Of a stretch of 64,000 bases of DNA, positions 21,801 to 36,800 are shown piece by piece. Location: the NCBI RefSeq assembly GCF_004027225.2, contig NC_046358.1, positions 8,587,284-8,651,283 of the forward strand. The letters run 5' to 3'. The notes under the pieces are model-generated. The model was given only the letters and a program-made list of their open reading frames with translations, was not told the origin of the DNA and ran no database searches. The stretch's first letter is position 1. Each line of letters opens with the position of its first letter. The DNA is from Strigops habroptila. Lineage: Eukaryota; Chordata; Aves; Psittaciformes; Psittacidae. The translations under genes were made by a program, and so were the position numbers.

Positions 21801-24800
21801 TTATGCTCAGTGCTCTCTGGCTATAAGCTTTTGCAGAAGGGAAGGGTCTCCAATCCTACCACCACATGTATGCTGCTCTTGCTTTGGCTTAGCAACTCTG
21901 TGAGCACTGTACCCAGTGCTCTGAAAGGATCCACTAGTCCTCTGGCACATTGAGCATTTATTTTGGTGTGTTTGTTTTCTAATCACAGCTGATCTGAATC
22001 ATTACATGGGGGTGTGATTGGTAGATCAGATGCAACAAAAGAAGTAGGAACACATGTGGCAGGTTGGAGCAGCAAAGAGAAATTGTCTCTTGCAGCAACA
22101 GCCTGTGATTAAGGTAAAAGTCTGAATGCTGTGAATCTGTACTCAAGGCAATGGGAAACTTTAGTTCTATTTCTGTTTGCTGGTGGCTTTCTTGCCATGA
22201 GACTTGAACAAAGCTACTTGACTGTTGCACTGAGCTTTTTGTCTGTATAGTGAGGAATCATTGTTACCCTGTGGTTAAAGGTGGTACGGTGATTTTATTG
22301 TGTTGTCTTTTTTAATATTTATTTTAATACAAGCATATAAATATGAGTTCTTAATTTTTCATGTAAGATTTCTTTGTTCTTCAAAGGTTTTATGTTTGGA
22401 ATTTCTTCTTTATCTTGAATCTTCAGTAATGACTGTGGCTTGGGAGAACATCAGGTGATGAGAATCCATAGCATAAAGCCATTCATTCATTCACGGTGTT
22501 GTGTATAATACATGTGGATTGAAGGCAGTGAGTTTCATGTAATTATTACAGGTAGGGTTTGGAGCACTGCTTGTTGTTGAGGTTCTGAGCTTCTTATGTC
22601 CCCAAAATTACTTATGTTGGCAAACACTTGCTTTTTACAACATTTATGAAGTTGCACATGTACAGACTAAATGCATCAGTTGCAAATTTCTACCTTAAGA
22701 TACAGCCTGTACCCTTAGGCCCTTGTTGTCCTTGTTCCTTTGTTCTTTAGGAAGCCTTATGAGGTCTCCATTCAGTCCTTCGCTGTACATAATCCAACAT
22801 TTGGTACCCAGCTGTATATAATGCAAATCCTCTCTCCTTTGAGTGTTCCTCTTTCACCTGGGTTCTGACTCGGGGATCTGGTGAGTGATGTGTTGAACTG
22901 CTGAACACTCACAGCTGAACTAAAATCTCTGGGAGCTGTGCTTGTGTTTTCTCTGTGAAGTGCCATGTATAAGTATGTATTACAGAAGGTAGTAAGTTTA
23001 GTCTGTCTTGAGGCAGCTTCTCAAAATCAGTAATGTAAGACTTTAAGGTAAAGCATTATTTCTATCTGCAAAACAGGGATGTTCTATAATCAAAAACATG
23101 TTTAAAACTTCTGTACGCTTGTAAAGCTCAAATGCTACAGGAATGGTCTCTGTAGAAGTCTTAAGTGTCCTAAGACATTGTTTTGAATGTTGTTTTAGTA
23201 CAGGAAGTGTGGGGTGAAAACTGAGAACTGGAGAGACCCTTGGGGCAGGGCATGTTGTGCTATGTACTGCCTGGGAGTTAGAGCTGCCAGTGGGGGGGTA
23301 AATATGTCTGTACTTATGTAAGGAGAAAAGACAGATTTAGGGCCATGAATGAAGAGTGGTCAACTGGGTTTGAATTTTCTAACTCTTGTTTTATCTTATT
23401 TGTTTTTTATCTGACCTGATGATAGGGGTTACATATACAGCTAATCTCAAATGATAGTGTCTGTGCCTTCAGCTTAATTTTAAACAGTGTGACAAATATG
23501 TAGTAAGGACAAAATTGATTTTATTTTTAAACCAATTTCTTCCAGCTTTTCAAAGGCATTTGTCAAAATATAGGTTTCATCAAAATTAAACCCAGTAAAG
23601 CTGCTTACAAGATTTGTCAGTATCAGAGCAGAAAACAAAAGATGGAAGAAATACAAAGGATATTTCTCCTGTTCTTAGCCTGTCAGTACCAAAGTGTTTA
23701 TTTTTCTACTGTCTTAGAAGTAGGCCACTGACCTCTTCTTCCTTATTTCTATCTTGCTATGTATAAAAAAATCCATGATAATTATTGAGCTATGTTGCCG
23801 TTGGTACAGAAATAAGGGTTTTTTTGCTTTGGCCCTGTCATTTTTTCATTGTTTTCTAGTGTGACTCATTTTGGAAGTGGAAGTTGGCTGTAGTAGCCAA
23901 TCATAGCTGCATTCAGGAATTTTAGACAGTGCATGGTCCTGTGCACTTGGGGAGCAATCCTGTTCATTTACATTTCAGCACAGTTTTATTTTTCTAAAGA
24001 GTACTTTTTTGAGGACTACAACAAACACTGTGGATTTTGTGGTAAAAATCGGATGCTGCAGCCTGATGACACTTGTGGCTCACAAGTATGTGATGTGGAT
24101 CCGTACTCCACAAAACATAACCAGTCTACCAGCGCTCTACCTCCTTGTAAATGTGATTTAAAAAAACAACTCTTAATCAGAAATAAAATCCTAACAAAGT
24201 ATTTAGGATAAGGACCAAGGACTGTGAAACTGTTTCATCACCACTGCCCAGAAGTTTTTTTCCCCCTCTCACTGCTGAGGTACATGACTGCAGATGTGCA
24301 AATGCTACATCATGTCATAAAGTGTCTTATAAGCAAAAGTATCTGTTTTACATCTCTGATTTGCAGTTTGTTAAAGTAAACACAAATTCCTGGTGTTTAC
24401 AAATTTGACATGCACCTTTCTGTGTCTTCATATTATAAATGGATTTTTTAATGTGTTCTGTTTCCAGAGAGAGTGCAGAAGGAGGAAAAGTGATTGTAGA
24501 AGTTGATGGCAAAGTGGCAAAAGTCAGAAATGTAAAGGTATGGGTTTTTCTCATCTTCCCTTTCTCGTATCCTGAAGCCCCAATGCTTTTCTGTGTTTGT
24601 TTGGCTGTTGAATCATTCTAAATAAAATGCTAAGGGAGAAGTTTAAACCAGCAGAGCTCTAGAATAACTGCAATAAAAGTGTGAGGGAGGATTGTTTTGG
24701 TTTGGGTTTGTTTGGTCTTTTTTTTGACGGGATGTAACATGTAGTTGTGTTTTCTGTATTTTATATTTGTGAAAGCTGCAGTCTGGCTGCATGCCATCAT

Positions 24801-27800
24801 TCAAAGCTGTTAGTAAATTGTTTAGGATTTTGTGCTTATCTCTCTAACATCTGCATAATTTCTTTCCCTGTGTGTCTCCTCCTCCCATACTTGCACTCAA
24901 AGTGCAACTGACTTGCATGAAATGGAGCAAAATGTGTTCAGCTACACTTCAGGCCTTGGTAAAAGACCAAGAGCTGTAAGAATAAACTGAATGTAGCTGT
25001 CGTCATCTGTGAGAGCTCTGGAGCCAGCGTGCATGGGAACCAGCCCTCTGGTTTAGGCTCTTGAACTACTTAAAGGTGCCATGGCCCTTCACTAAATTAA
25101 CAGAATGGGAGCAAAGCAATTTTTGTTGTCAAACATGTTTCTTCTCAAAAGACAAATAAATGAACCATGAGATTACTGTGGGAATCCCAGAAGCTGGATG
25201 CATTTTGTATTTCTTGTCTCCTTTTTCTTTATATCTGCAAGCAATTCAGCTATTCTAAATCACTGGTTCAAGAATACAGTAGGTTTTGAAGAGAAACCTG
25301 GAAAAATGGAATGAAAGGAGTTAAACTATTTACCTTTTTCCATTATAATTATTTTTGTAGAGAATACAGGTGCTTGCTTTTAAAGAATGAAGGGGAAAAA
25401 TATTAGTGGTGTGAGACATCTCATGGATGTAAAATGTTGCTTATGTTTTGCCTATTTCCTTTTCAAAGGGTGTATTTATAGAATCATAGAATGGATTGGG
25501 TTGGAAAGGACCTTAAGATCATCCAGTTCCAATCCCCTGCCATGGACATGGACACCTCACACTAGACCATGTCAGCCAAGCCTCTGTCCAACCTGGCCTC
25601 GAACACTGCCAGGGATGGAGCATTCACAGCTTCCTCAGGCAACCCATACCCGTGCTTCACCACCCTCACTGTAAAGTTCTTCCTTACATCTAATCTAAAC
25701 TTCCCCTGTTGAAGTTTGAAGCCATTACCCCTTGTCCTATCACTACAGTCCCTAACGAAAAGTCCCTCCCCAGCATCCTTGTAGGCCCCCTTCAGATACT
25801 GGAAGGCTGCTCTGAGGTCTCCACGGAGCCTTCTCTTCTCCAGGCCGAATAGCCCCAACTCTCTCAGCCTGTCTTCATATGGGAGGTGCTCCAGCCCTCT
25901 TATCATCCTCGTGGCCTCCTCTGGACTTGCTTCGACAGCTCCATGTCCTTTTTATGTTGAGGACACCAGAACTGTACACAATACTCCAAGAGCGGTCTCA
26001 CGAGAGCAGAGTATAGGGGCAGGAACACCTCCTTTGACCTGTTGGTCACGCTGCTTTTGATGCAGGGCTGTGGGGATTCGGGCCCCTGAGATGCCCTCAG
26101 CAGGTGGAGGCCTCAGCCCTGCAGCTGCCTAATGGGGTCCAGCTGAGCCTTGTCAGACCCAAAGGCCTTATGATTATATTTGTTTAAAGGAGCTGTGGGC
26201 TGCCTTGGTATCCTGGGGAAGCCACAGCAGGCAGGGCTGGCTGCTCGTGGCAGGCTGAGGAGGGTTGTTTGGAGACGCAAGGGGCTGATTTCTGGATGTT
26301 TGCTCTCTTGTGGTTTTGTAATTGGTGAGTTTTGTGAAGTGACTGAGTTTGCTTTATGCATAAACTAAATTTAGATGCTCTTTGATGAATCCAAGTTAGT
26401 GTCTTATATTTATACGCTAATGTTCATATTATTTTTATCTGGGGTAAGTGTGCTTTGTAGTTCAAAGCAAAGCCCTTCATTACCTCTGTGATAAGGGGCT
26501 GCTTTTCCTGAGGTGGAGGTGTTTTTTTTAATTATTTTTAATTTTCACTTTACACATTGCAATAGAAAGGCGGTGCTGCAAGCTATCTTCTGCTTATTGC
26601 TGCAGAAAACCTAAGAAAATTAAAGGTAACTGCATAAAACCGTCTCTGAATTTTGACACTGGAAGAGTTACTATTGAAGATGACCAGTAGGCTTGTTAAA
26701 ATGTTAATTCTGACCAAAGGAAACCTTGTTTATACTTAATTCAGTATGACAACCTTAGAATAGTGCAGGATTTAAAATTCATGAAACCCTTTTGCTCTAA
26801 AGATAATTTAAAGTTATTTCTGTCCTCCTTTGTTTTGCTTTTTCTTGGTTAAAACACCCCAGCACCTCACAGGCCTGTCTTATGGGCCTGTAAATTAATT
26901 TTCCTTGTAAACCTTACAAGGCAGCAGAGTTCAGTGCTTACAGCACCCTTTATCTAGTGATCTGGCAGAGAGCACTTCCACCCCCGGTTTCCAGCCATTA
27001 GTGAAGCAGTTTGTTTAGGTACTAAATTATAACAAACCTCTTTTTTTTTTTCTTCTTATGTTATTGCAAAGGTTACAATAATGTTACCAATTAGGTCAAA
27101 ATTGTGTGTGGAGGGTGTTAGGTTTGTGAAATGTTTTGACTCATTACTCCCCTTCTTTGATGAGTAGAACAATGTCTAGTTCCTTGTTCATAAGCTTATC
27201 TGTTTTATTACAAATCACCTGGTCAAGATTATAAGGAAAAACTTATAAAAGTCCATTAACTTCAGTCAGTTTCTGGCTATTATGGTAGAAAGGCTTCACT
27301 GTCATCGTTACAAACCCATAAAGGTCAGGTTTGTAGAGTACAGTCCCAGGGATAGAAGTATTAGCTTGCAACCTCGACTAAGCTAGGGGGAAATGGGGGA
27401 AGAGACTCGCATTTTCAACTGCGCAGTGAGAAAATTGCTTTTGTTTTATCGCTTGCGGCCTGATTTCTGTGATGTGGTTCTCAGTAAAAAAGGAGAGTGA
27501 CAGAAAAATATCTAAAGGTTTATAGAGTGTAGGTAGTTAAGGTATGGCGGCCGGAAGATATCGCGATGTACGGAAAGAGAGAGCCCCTCCCTAGGTACTC
27601 TCACAAGCCCCATAGCATGGAGAGGGGAATTGTGGGGCTAGGCTGGACAATACCATAAAAGGTAAAATTTGTTAACCTGCCCTTCTGATTGGGTCAGAAC
27701 AGGTACTTCCGTGTGGCCGAAAGGTATAAAGCACCTGCTGTTGTTTAATAAAACGCTATTTGGTCATCCTCCATATTGGTGTCTGTGATCTTCTAGCCCT

Positions 27801-30800
27801 AAGCCAGGGGTTGGCTTAGTTCTGCAAGTCTTGGCTGAAGCAACGCAGCAACAATAGAGCTTTTCTGCCAATATATAAATGTTGTGAAGGTTAACTAAAT
27901 TATGTTTATTGTGTACAGCCCGGAGAACCTTTTCTGTAGTAAATGTCCCCTTCAGTAAAAATGCTTCAGCAAGTTGGGTTTCTCTTCCTCACTCTGAGCA
28001 TCAAAAAAATTGAATAAAGAGGGTAAACTGTTTGCCATGCCTTTTCCACAATACAGATCCTAGATAGACTTCCTGTTAGTTTTAAAATGCTTACTTTTTA
28101 GTCAGCTTCAAAGTGGTCTTCCTGTCTTTTTCCTTCTGTTGTCAGGTTGACAGTAGGCTTGATAACACTTGGGACTCAAGAGAAAAGACTGTGGCCTTCA
28201 GCTTTGATTACTGCTACTGGTCAGTTGATCCCGAAGATCCAAAGTATGCATCTCAGGAAATGGTAAGTGATGCTGTTCTTGTCTGTGTACCCAGCCTGTT
28301 TTGTCATTTATAATCCCATCTACAGGAAGAGATTGAGACCTAGGGTACATGAAATTTAATTTTATTTTCTGCCAGTGAGCTTCACTGAAGACTGAGCTAG
28401 TCCTGTGAAATTTGTATTTCAGGTACTGATGAGCACAGGATTGTTTTACTTCTGGGAGTCAATATCTGAAAAACTATCAAATTTGTCAGTTACCAGAACT
28501 ATAGGTGAAATTCTTGACTGTGCTCTGTTTCTGTCTTGGTGCAGTAGTGTGGAAGAGGTTTGGGGAATTTGGGAAGTGTATTTAGTGTGTGTATACATAC
28601 ATATATTATATAAAAGTTGACTTTCTAAAGTACTCCGCACTAGATAAACTTCCATTTTAGAGATTACAAATAATAAATCTTTAAATGTTGAATTATTGGG
28701 GTTCCCCCCACCCTTTTTGTATTTTCTTGCTTGCTCATTTTGATTTTGTGTTCTTTGTGAGTTTCTCTCATCATACACTTAGAAAGTTGGCTTTCTAGCT
28801 GAAACTGTTTAGCAGATGAAATGTTGATGAATACAGTCTGCTGAGTAATTTTATATCGGTATGAAAAATTATCAGAAGTGTTAAATGGAAAATATAAACA
28901 TTAGCTAGAAAGCATAAATTTTTGTTCTGGTTGTTATTAAATACAAGTGCAATTGAAAAAGAATGTAAAATGCAACATAAACAGAGCTTCCTTGCTGCGG
29001 CTGTGTAGGTATTTCAGACAATGTGGATAACATTGTGTTACAGAATATGTTTTTATCCAATAAAAACATTGAGGGGAAACATGAACTCCCTGGCCACAGA
29101 GAGTGAAGTAACAGGCCATAGTTTCCTTACTCGCGCCTTGAAGTTGGCTGAAAGGATGTCTAGTGCTGCTTCATGTAACCATTGGGTTACTGAGCCTTAG
29201 ACATATGTCTTTCATGAGTTAAGAAAAATTTAAAGATGGGTTGATGCTTTGAAAAGCCTGGAGTCATGAGTGAATTTCTTGGGCTTTTTACCTGTCTTGG
29301 TGACTGTAGGACCAGTAAAGCATACTTTAAATGTCCTTGAGAAGAAGGTTGCTGGAATACTGCGATCTTGCCATGCTTTTGTGCATTTGTCTGCCCCCTT
29401 ATACTGTATGAATGAAGTTTATTGTACTAATTCCGTGTTTTGAACCATTACTTCGGTGCTGAGCTTGAGGTTTCTAAGCTGCCTTGTGGCAACGATGCTA
29501 TCAGCAGCCAAAGGAGTTAGGGTAGTACTGTCATCCTGTAAAAGGTTTCTTTCATGAGTTGACCTTGGATTACTTTTTCCTTGAAGATGTCCTGCCAACT
29601 GTTATCATACGTGATTGGTGCATTGGTTGAGGATGACAAGTAGATTAAAGTATCTGCCTTCAGGTTAACTTTTGTGAAATGCTCTTTTCTAGTAAACTGT
29701 CTGTTTTGTCCTCTGGATGGACATAAAAGATTAATTCTTAACAGCTTCTTCAGTTGTTAAGGATTCTGTGACAATAAAACAATAGTGCAAGGGCTGCAAA
29801 TCATAAATCCTGCTTAGGTAAAAACAGGATTTTGAAGGTACAGATCTGCTTCTATGACTACTTCTTACAGTTTCTTCCAGATGTTAACATTGTTCACTTC
29901 AGGTTCTGGTCCCTTGCATTCCAGAGATGACTAAACCAAATGCATTTTATGCCCTATATATTTTGAATATATAGTTCACAGGTACTTGTGACAGGCTTAA
30001 GTCACACATGTGCTATTATTTTCACATGTTTGGATGAGAAGTTTGGATTTATTTTCTGTTTATGAAGACTGTGCTCTCTCTATCACCAGTATTTCCATTT
30101 TGGCAAATACAAGTAAAGTACATGTTGCCCACCTTGTTTGTTTTTCCTAATACATTCATGTTAATATTTGTTCTATTGCCCTTTTTTAATTAAAAAAATT
30201 AAAAAGAAATATAGGGAAGGTATTTTATTCACCCTAATTTGGGGAGAGCAGAGCTCACAGCACAGTAAACTGAAGAGGAACTGAACTAATTTAGTAAAAT
30301 CTGCAATGCCCATGTGACAGATGATGTTTCTTTCTTTTAGTAGCACTGAAACTGGAAGTGCTTTTCCTTTTGAAAAGCTGGAGCAAAGAGAGTAAAAAAT
30401 AGAAATTATTTTTAAGAAGTGTTGCTGTCCACTTTTTTTTTTTTTAGGGCTGGATTTAAAAACTAGTTCTTCACGATATATACAACCTTTTTTGATTGAC
30501 ATTACAGAAGCAATGTAAGCCTCCTCTTATCACTGAAAAGAGAAAAGTTTAAATTAAAAACAAAGCTGATTTTTCACTGCTGAAAGGTGACCTCATAATT
30601 GTTGAAGTCTGTGAAATAGATTTCTTAGCAGACATAACCTGTAGGATAGCAGTTGGTTTTGGAAGATGGTTTCAGGTACAAGTGGATGGACTTTGACTGT
30701 TATTCAAGATTATTTTCTCATTTAAAACATTTGAGGAAGTAGATATGAGCCAGAGTTATGTTTTCTTTATTTCTCTCCTAATTGTGGTGAAATATGAAGC

Positions 30801-33800
30801 TATAGAGTGTTTCTAATAATGAGCCAGTAATTTATAAGTTTAAGTTATAAGTCTAATAGTAGTAGTCTGAATTCTTAGTCTTCCTTTGGAAGTTACATAA
30901 ATTCTTCACAATATGTAAGGTTTTTTTTAAATAGTTCAGCTGTACAGGCATTATGTTCATTTTCCAAATAAGCTGAAATCCAAATTTTACAATACGACCT
31001 CTGTTTTTTAGGTGGCTAGTTTGGGATCCTTGGGCCTGTTGCTTTTGTTTTCTCACTGTGCAGCTGAATACTTTGCGCTGATATTGAACTGAGTTTTTCA
31101 TCTGTTCTCACAGATGTGCAATTCCTTCCAAAGAGGAGTATACCTTCTTTTGTTAAAGCTGGTTTTGGGGGTTTTATATATGGATTTATTGGTGCATAAA
31201 CAGAATAGAGGAATCAAGAAATGCCGAAAGGGAAAAGTCACTGGCTAAATCAAGCAGAGCTACTGGCCACTAAAGGAAGAAGGAAAGGGAACAGATTTGC
31301 TACGTCCTTCTGCATACAGAGAGATGAGTGAGGCAGTAGGGCTGCATGGCAGACAGAAAGAAACTGAGTGTCGAAAACTTGTGTGGGACCAAAGAAAGAA
31401 CAGCTAGCAAATATGAATTTGGGACAGGGACAGAACACTTAATGGGCAAAATAGGAAATGAGAAACAAAAGGAAACTCTAGAAGATTATATAGGCATTTA
31501 AGACAGAAAAGCCATGCACGGTTTTTCTGATTTTAGCTCTGCAATTTGTTACATGCATTTTCCATGGTTATATACAAGGGAATGATTTTCCAAACTCTCA
31601 CTGTCAATATAAATTTATACTCTTTTAAAAAAAAAAACCAACCCAAAACTTCTGGTGATATTCCTTTTCCTGCCATTTTTGAGACAAACTTGATTTTTCT
31701 CTGTGCCATGTTGTTGTAGTTCAGTCTTGCAGAAGGAGAATGTTGATGTGTGCACCTGGGCTTTACCGCTTGCATACAATGAAGTAGCTTCAACAAGTGT
31801 TTCCCTGCATTCTTGTATGAAGTTTTTCTGGGAGGTGAATTTGATACTATATGAAACCTTCTTTAGTAAAGAGGGACATTTTATGTAAAAGTAACTATTG
31901 CTTCCTTCTCCCCCACCTCCTTCCTCCACAGATGTCTTCAGGAAGCTGTGTGTAGTTCGTGATTGTTTTCCAAAGACAATGTTGGAAATCCATCACTCTT
32001 TAGCCATTGTATAATCTGGGATTATCCTTTAATAGAGATTAATGACATATTTCCATTTTGCAGTAAAAATACTATGAGATAATGATTTAATAATGATATT
32101 TAGGGTTATAATTTTTATTCGTATAGGCAGATTCAGGCTTGCTGATTCATTCTGGTGGTTGAATGTGGTAGTTGACTTGTAGGTACTTTGGGACCTTTAT
32201 AGTCATCCTGCAAACATGTAAATCTAAACTTGTTTAAATTTTTGTCTGGCATAGAACAGTTTGTTCCAATCTCTTGAGTTTCCTTTGTAAAACCTAAAAT
32301 AGATCTGAATCTTCCCTCAAGTCTTTTTTAGCTCCACCAAGCAAAGGAAAATGCAAATTTAAGTAAAAGCCCATTTAAATCCTACTGATGAAAAAAAATC
32401 AGCTTGGTCTAGCATAAGCACAGTTAAACAAAATCTGAAGGGTGTTCTGCACAAGAGTATTCTTAAGGCTACAGGAACACATGGAAGCATGAAGTATTCT
32501 TGTTGCTGCTTGTTATAGTTTCAGTCCTCAGCTTCCCTCCAGCCATCCTACCCATCCGGTTATTGTGCATGCACAGTAACTGTGGTGGGCAGACTGACCC
32601 ACAGGATGTGCAAGCAGGTATTTACACACAGTAGTTGCCATAGATAGCTGGTGTGTAGCAATCTGTTACTTTTGATAAGAGGACTATGTGTCATGACTAA
32701 TAGGCTTTGAATATTCAGGATAGTGAAATCCAGAGGAGTGTTTAACTGCCCAGCTTGCACTGGTTTCAGTAGGATCCAGATCTCCAAATGCATTTTCTTG
32801 AAACGCTTTTTGGAGATCTCTAGCTTTGTTGTACCTCAGTGCATCAGTTAAATGGAGATGATAATGTTTATAAAGGAAATCATAATTTAGATGTTAGAAA
32901 TTTTACCTCAGGCTTTTGAAAGAATGAAATAAATGATATATCGGTCTAGAAATATCACACTTTACACACTTTCACACACTTATCATGGACTTGATAAGGA
33001 TTTTATTTTGATTTGGCATAATGATTAGGTTTATGCAGGTATGAATATTCGAGTGTCTCTCTGAATATTATCACTTTCAGTAATGCTGTGACCCTTATCG
33101 GACCTTCTAAAATGAGTCATAAAAGCACTTGACCAAAAAGGCCATGACCAAAAAAACAGATTACTGTTTCTGAGGTAAATCAAAGAAATACGAGAGTGCA
33201 CAGAGGTGGTTGTAAACAGCTGACTGAGGATATATTTTTGCTCTTTTTCCCTGAAAGATTACATTGTCTTTCTGAGGAGAAGTGGCTGCCTACTGAGAGA
33301 AAAAAAAAAAAAAAATAAAAATCTTGGTTTCAAGATTTTGTATGGGTTTCTCTGTATGCGGATGTTGCACTATGATGTATCACATGTGAAAAGTATTATC
33401 CTAACAAATCAGGATGGGTTTACAGTGAGAAAGTAGTAAGGGTATGAAAACAAGTCCTATTGCAAATGTCAGTACTTGCTCTTAATTCTTGACCTTCCCA
33501 TCTCTACTTCCCCGTTCTTCATCATTGGCTTACTAATATGAGTGAAATAGTAACTGTCTCTTTTGATGCACTTTCACTGTGCATTTGAAACATTGAAGGT
33601 TTTACCAGCCTGCTCAGAAGCAAGGCAGTGTGTGAAATTAGAGATTGTTTGTTTCTGAACTTTATATAACAAGTGGCACAAGCTCTCTTTTTCTGGCTGT
33701 TAATTCCAGATGTGTGCTAGGAAGAACTCCTTTACATTCAAACATGTTATCTAATTATTTCTATCTTTGTTTATAAATATATTCATTGGGAAGATTGTGT

Positions 33801-36800
33801 TTTATTCTGTGCTCTGGAGGCAGAAATGGGCATTACTGATGGCTGATGTGAGTGAATGCCCATGACCCTTAGAAACAGATTTTTTCATTTCTTTACTGTT
33901 TTAAAAGTACCATAATTCCTTTTCATCACACTTGACTTCCCAGGATAGTTGGGCTTTGTACTACTTCCAGCTAAGTAAAATAGCTGGGGAGAGGGGCAGA
34001 TGGGCGGATGTATTTCTTGCCTCCTTGTCAGTGTTTAACTAAAAAGCACCATCTTTTTAGTTAGATAGATATGTTTGTTTTATATGCAACATCTTCAGCA
34101 CAGTGCTAGGGGTTTTGTTTGTTTGTTTTACATGCTAATTAAAAAAGTTTAGAAAAGTTACACAGCAGTCTTGTTTGGAAGCAAACCATTGCAACATACT
34201 TTCCAGCCATTTATCAAACTAAGTCACTGTGCTTGCTCCTCTTATTTTGATTTTTTTATTTATTGATGCAAACATACAGCGCTTCTGAAGAACTTTAACT
34301 GAGAGGCCTTTCCTTTGAAGCTGCGTTTGTGATGCTTCTGTGTATTCACTGTAGGATTCAAGCTTTTAATTGTCTTGTGAATTCTCAAGACAAATTCAAG
34401 ATCTGTTACCTGGCATATGAGCTTCATTCTGAAAATGATAACAAAATAAAGCTGTACTTTACATCTCTGAAAAATCCCAAAATATCTTTCTTTCCTTACC
34501 CTCTGCCCCATGTCTTGGTGTAAAAGAGAAGGAGGCGGTGGCTGTGGGTGTAAATGGCATTTTGGCATGAAATATTTGAAAAGCAGTAAGCATTCCATCC
34601 GCAAGAATTTTTTTTTCTCCAATCCAGAGGGAGACAGAAGTGAAAAGGGGAGCATGCTATAAAAAAAAAAAAAAAAAAGGCTTTTTGTGCAGTAATTGGA
34701 TCAGTATATAATGGATTATGATGGAGGGAAGGAAACCACCATGAGTGCATGCTATATATCTTCTGCCAGCAACACAGCTGCTGTGTTCAGTTCGTGATCG
34801 AATAAGGTCATTTTTCTGGCTATACCAACATCTCTCTGCAGAAAACTTTTCTGGGAACTATTGTGAATAATTGCAAACTTCAAAGCAGGCTTCATTGGAA
34901 GACAAAAAAGAATCAAGCTGGTTTTCAATTCACCATGCATAACATGAAAAACATTGTATTTTGGGGAGACAAAAAAGAGTTTGAAATAACAGAGGAATTA
35001 ATTGTTAGAAATAACTACACAGTCATATACGTTCATACGCAACTATAATGCAGATACATTTCAAATATGAAGCCTAAAGAGTTCACAAGAAATGATTAAG
35101 CTGAATATTGGTAACAAGTTACGGGAAATCAATAAACTGTTTCACAAACAATAGAAAGACATTTTCTGACTGTTCAATCTGCTAGTGCTCATACACAGTT
35201 TCCTTGATAGGCACTGACTGTTGCTTGCTAGATACAAAGAGCATGTTCTTTACAAAAGGCAGGCAGTATAATTCACTAAATAAAACAGAAAGGATCTGTA
35301 AGTGCATTCAGCAGCTTAGAAGAAAAAGAGAATAACAAGTTCTTTGGGTTGCCAGTTGTGCATGTTGCAGTGAACCTGCGCATTTGCAATCAGTATTACT
35401 TCCATAAACCTTGTGATTTTTGTGTCTTAGAAGTAAAACCAAAACTTTGGTACTGGTGTCCTGCAAACTTTCTGAAGTCATTTGACAGCATAGACTTATT
35501 TAGAAAAATGATTATTTTTTTAAATTATCTTCTAGTGACAGAGATGCATTTAAAAATCCAATCTGTTAGGCAGATAAGCTGGAGATGTTGATTGTTCTTT
35601 CTTACTTGCAGATGGACATTCAGTTTCAATTTCTCCGTGTAATCACAGTCTTTCTTCCATGCTCATAAATTAGTGATATATTTTTCTTCTTTTAATCTGA
35701 GGACCATTCCTTACTCTTTCTGCTTTGTAAACAGGTTCCCTTGTTCATCTGCAGGCATTTCCACAGCATGGCTGGGCACAGATTCAAGGTCATATTCATG
35801 GTGCTTCCAAGGTAGCAGGTTGATCCAAGATTCATTTTTAACCTGCAGTGTTTTTTCTCCAATCTTAGCAGTGCTGTGTGAACAACTTCAGTTAAGACTG
35901 GTGTTTTGGGAACCGAAATTACTGAAAAATTAGTCTGAACTAAGCCTCCAAGATCACGTAGGTCTGCAAGTTCTGTAGTCACTGGGTGGAAGGATACTAA
36001 TAGACTTTTAGTAGAAGACTGAGCCAGATTTGGGGGTTTATTTGGATTTAGTGGGCAGCTGGCTCATGAAAGATTTTGTTGGGCAGGACTGTGCTAGCAT
36101 TGAATAGTGAGATACGTTTGTTGCAGCAGCTGTGATAAGTTCAACACAGCCATTTTGTTTATTTCTGAAAACATGTCATGTTTCTGACATGTTGCAGCCA
36201 TGAGATTGGACTTGCATGCATAAGTAGCTAAAGCCTGAAAAGCCTAAATAACGTGCATGTGTCCTGTTTATTAAAGTGTTTGTATGAACAGCAATTGTTC
36301 CTTTATATTATAGCAAAACCCAGTCCTTTCCTTTTTAATAGATTTGTGCTTGTTTCATTTATCTTCACTAGTAGATAACTTTTCTATTTGTCTGTTAACT
36401 AAGATGATATGCCTCAGAGAGATGCGTGTGTGGCCTTGAACAGAAACTGAATGAATCATCCTTTTGGCTGGATCTGAGCACTTGCATGTTGACTCCCAAT
36501 TCTGTTTTGTTTTTAATCAACAAAAAGCCTGCCCTTGAGAGCTCATACGTGAAAAGCAAAATTAACATCTCTGTTCAGTTGTGGCTTTTCTGCTAAAGTA
36601 GTTTCTGCTGGCAGTGTTCCTAAATTGTGTAAGAAACAGTGAAGATGAATAAAACTATTTCAGTCTAGAAACGTTTACAGTAACCACAGCACATCAAAAT
36701 CACAATTCCGAGTGTCAGAGTTTAGGATTCCTTACACCCAGATGCTATTATGGCTGGGTCCTCACTCTTTTTAATGTCAGTGTTATAATGTGAAGACATT

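Larger units (their letters stand above)
9899..24467 (+). other. STARD9: STARD9 intron 1 (14.6 kb)
   Basis: Large first intron with a GTGCGG donor and TGTTTCCAG acceptor. It holds the end of the CpG island, a long antisense open frame (10044-10772), two CR1 tails (10962-11331) and a solo LTR (19015-19586). A 14-bp direct repeat built on TTTAGGTTAACA lies near 16030-16060. In the remaining ~12 kb I saw no gene, RNA gene or further repeat family. Confidence 0.85.
24538..28145 (+). other. STARD9: STARD9 intron 2 (3.6 kb)
   Basis: GTATGG donor, TGTTGTCAG acceptor. It contains the longest CR1 copy of the window (25477-26068) and an LTR with target duplication (27528-27853). The rest shows no recognisable feature. 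Confidence 0.88.

Noticed and set aside
24068..24300. 92-codon open frame at 23933-24211 just before STARD9 exon 2
   Set aside because: It starts with a hydrophobic stretch and several cysteines but matches no family I know, has no splice link to STARD9 exon 2, and is no longer than expected by chance.
25562..25906. 114-codon minus-strand frame
   Set aside because: Also the end of CR1 ORF2, in the copy at 25477-26068.
34661..34678. A-run as a processed-pseudogene tail
   Set aside because: The sequence before it encodes nothing recognisable and no flanking duplication was found; treated as a simple A-run.
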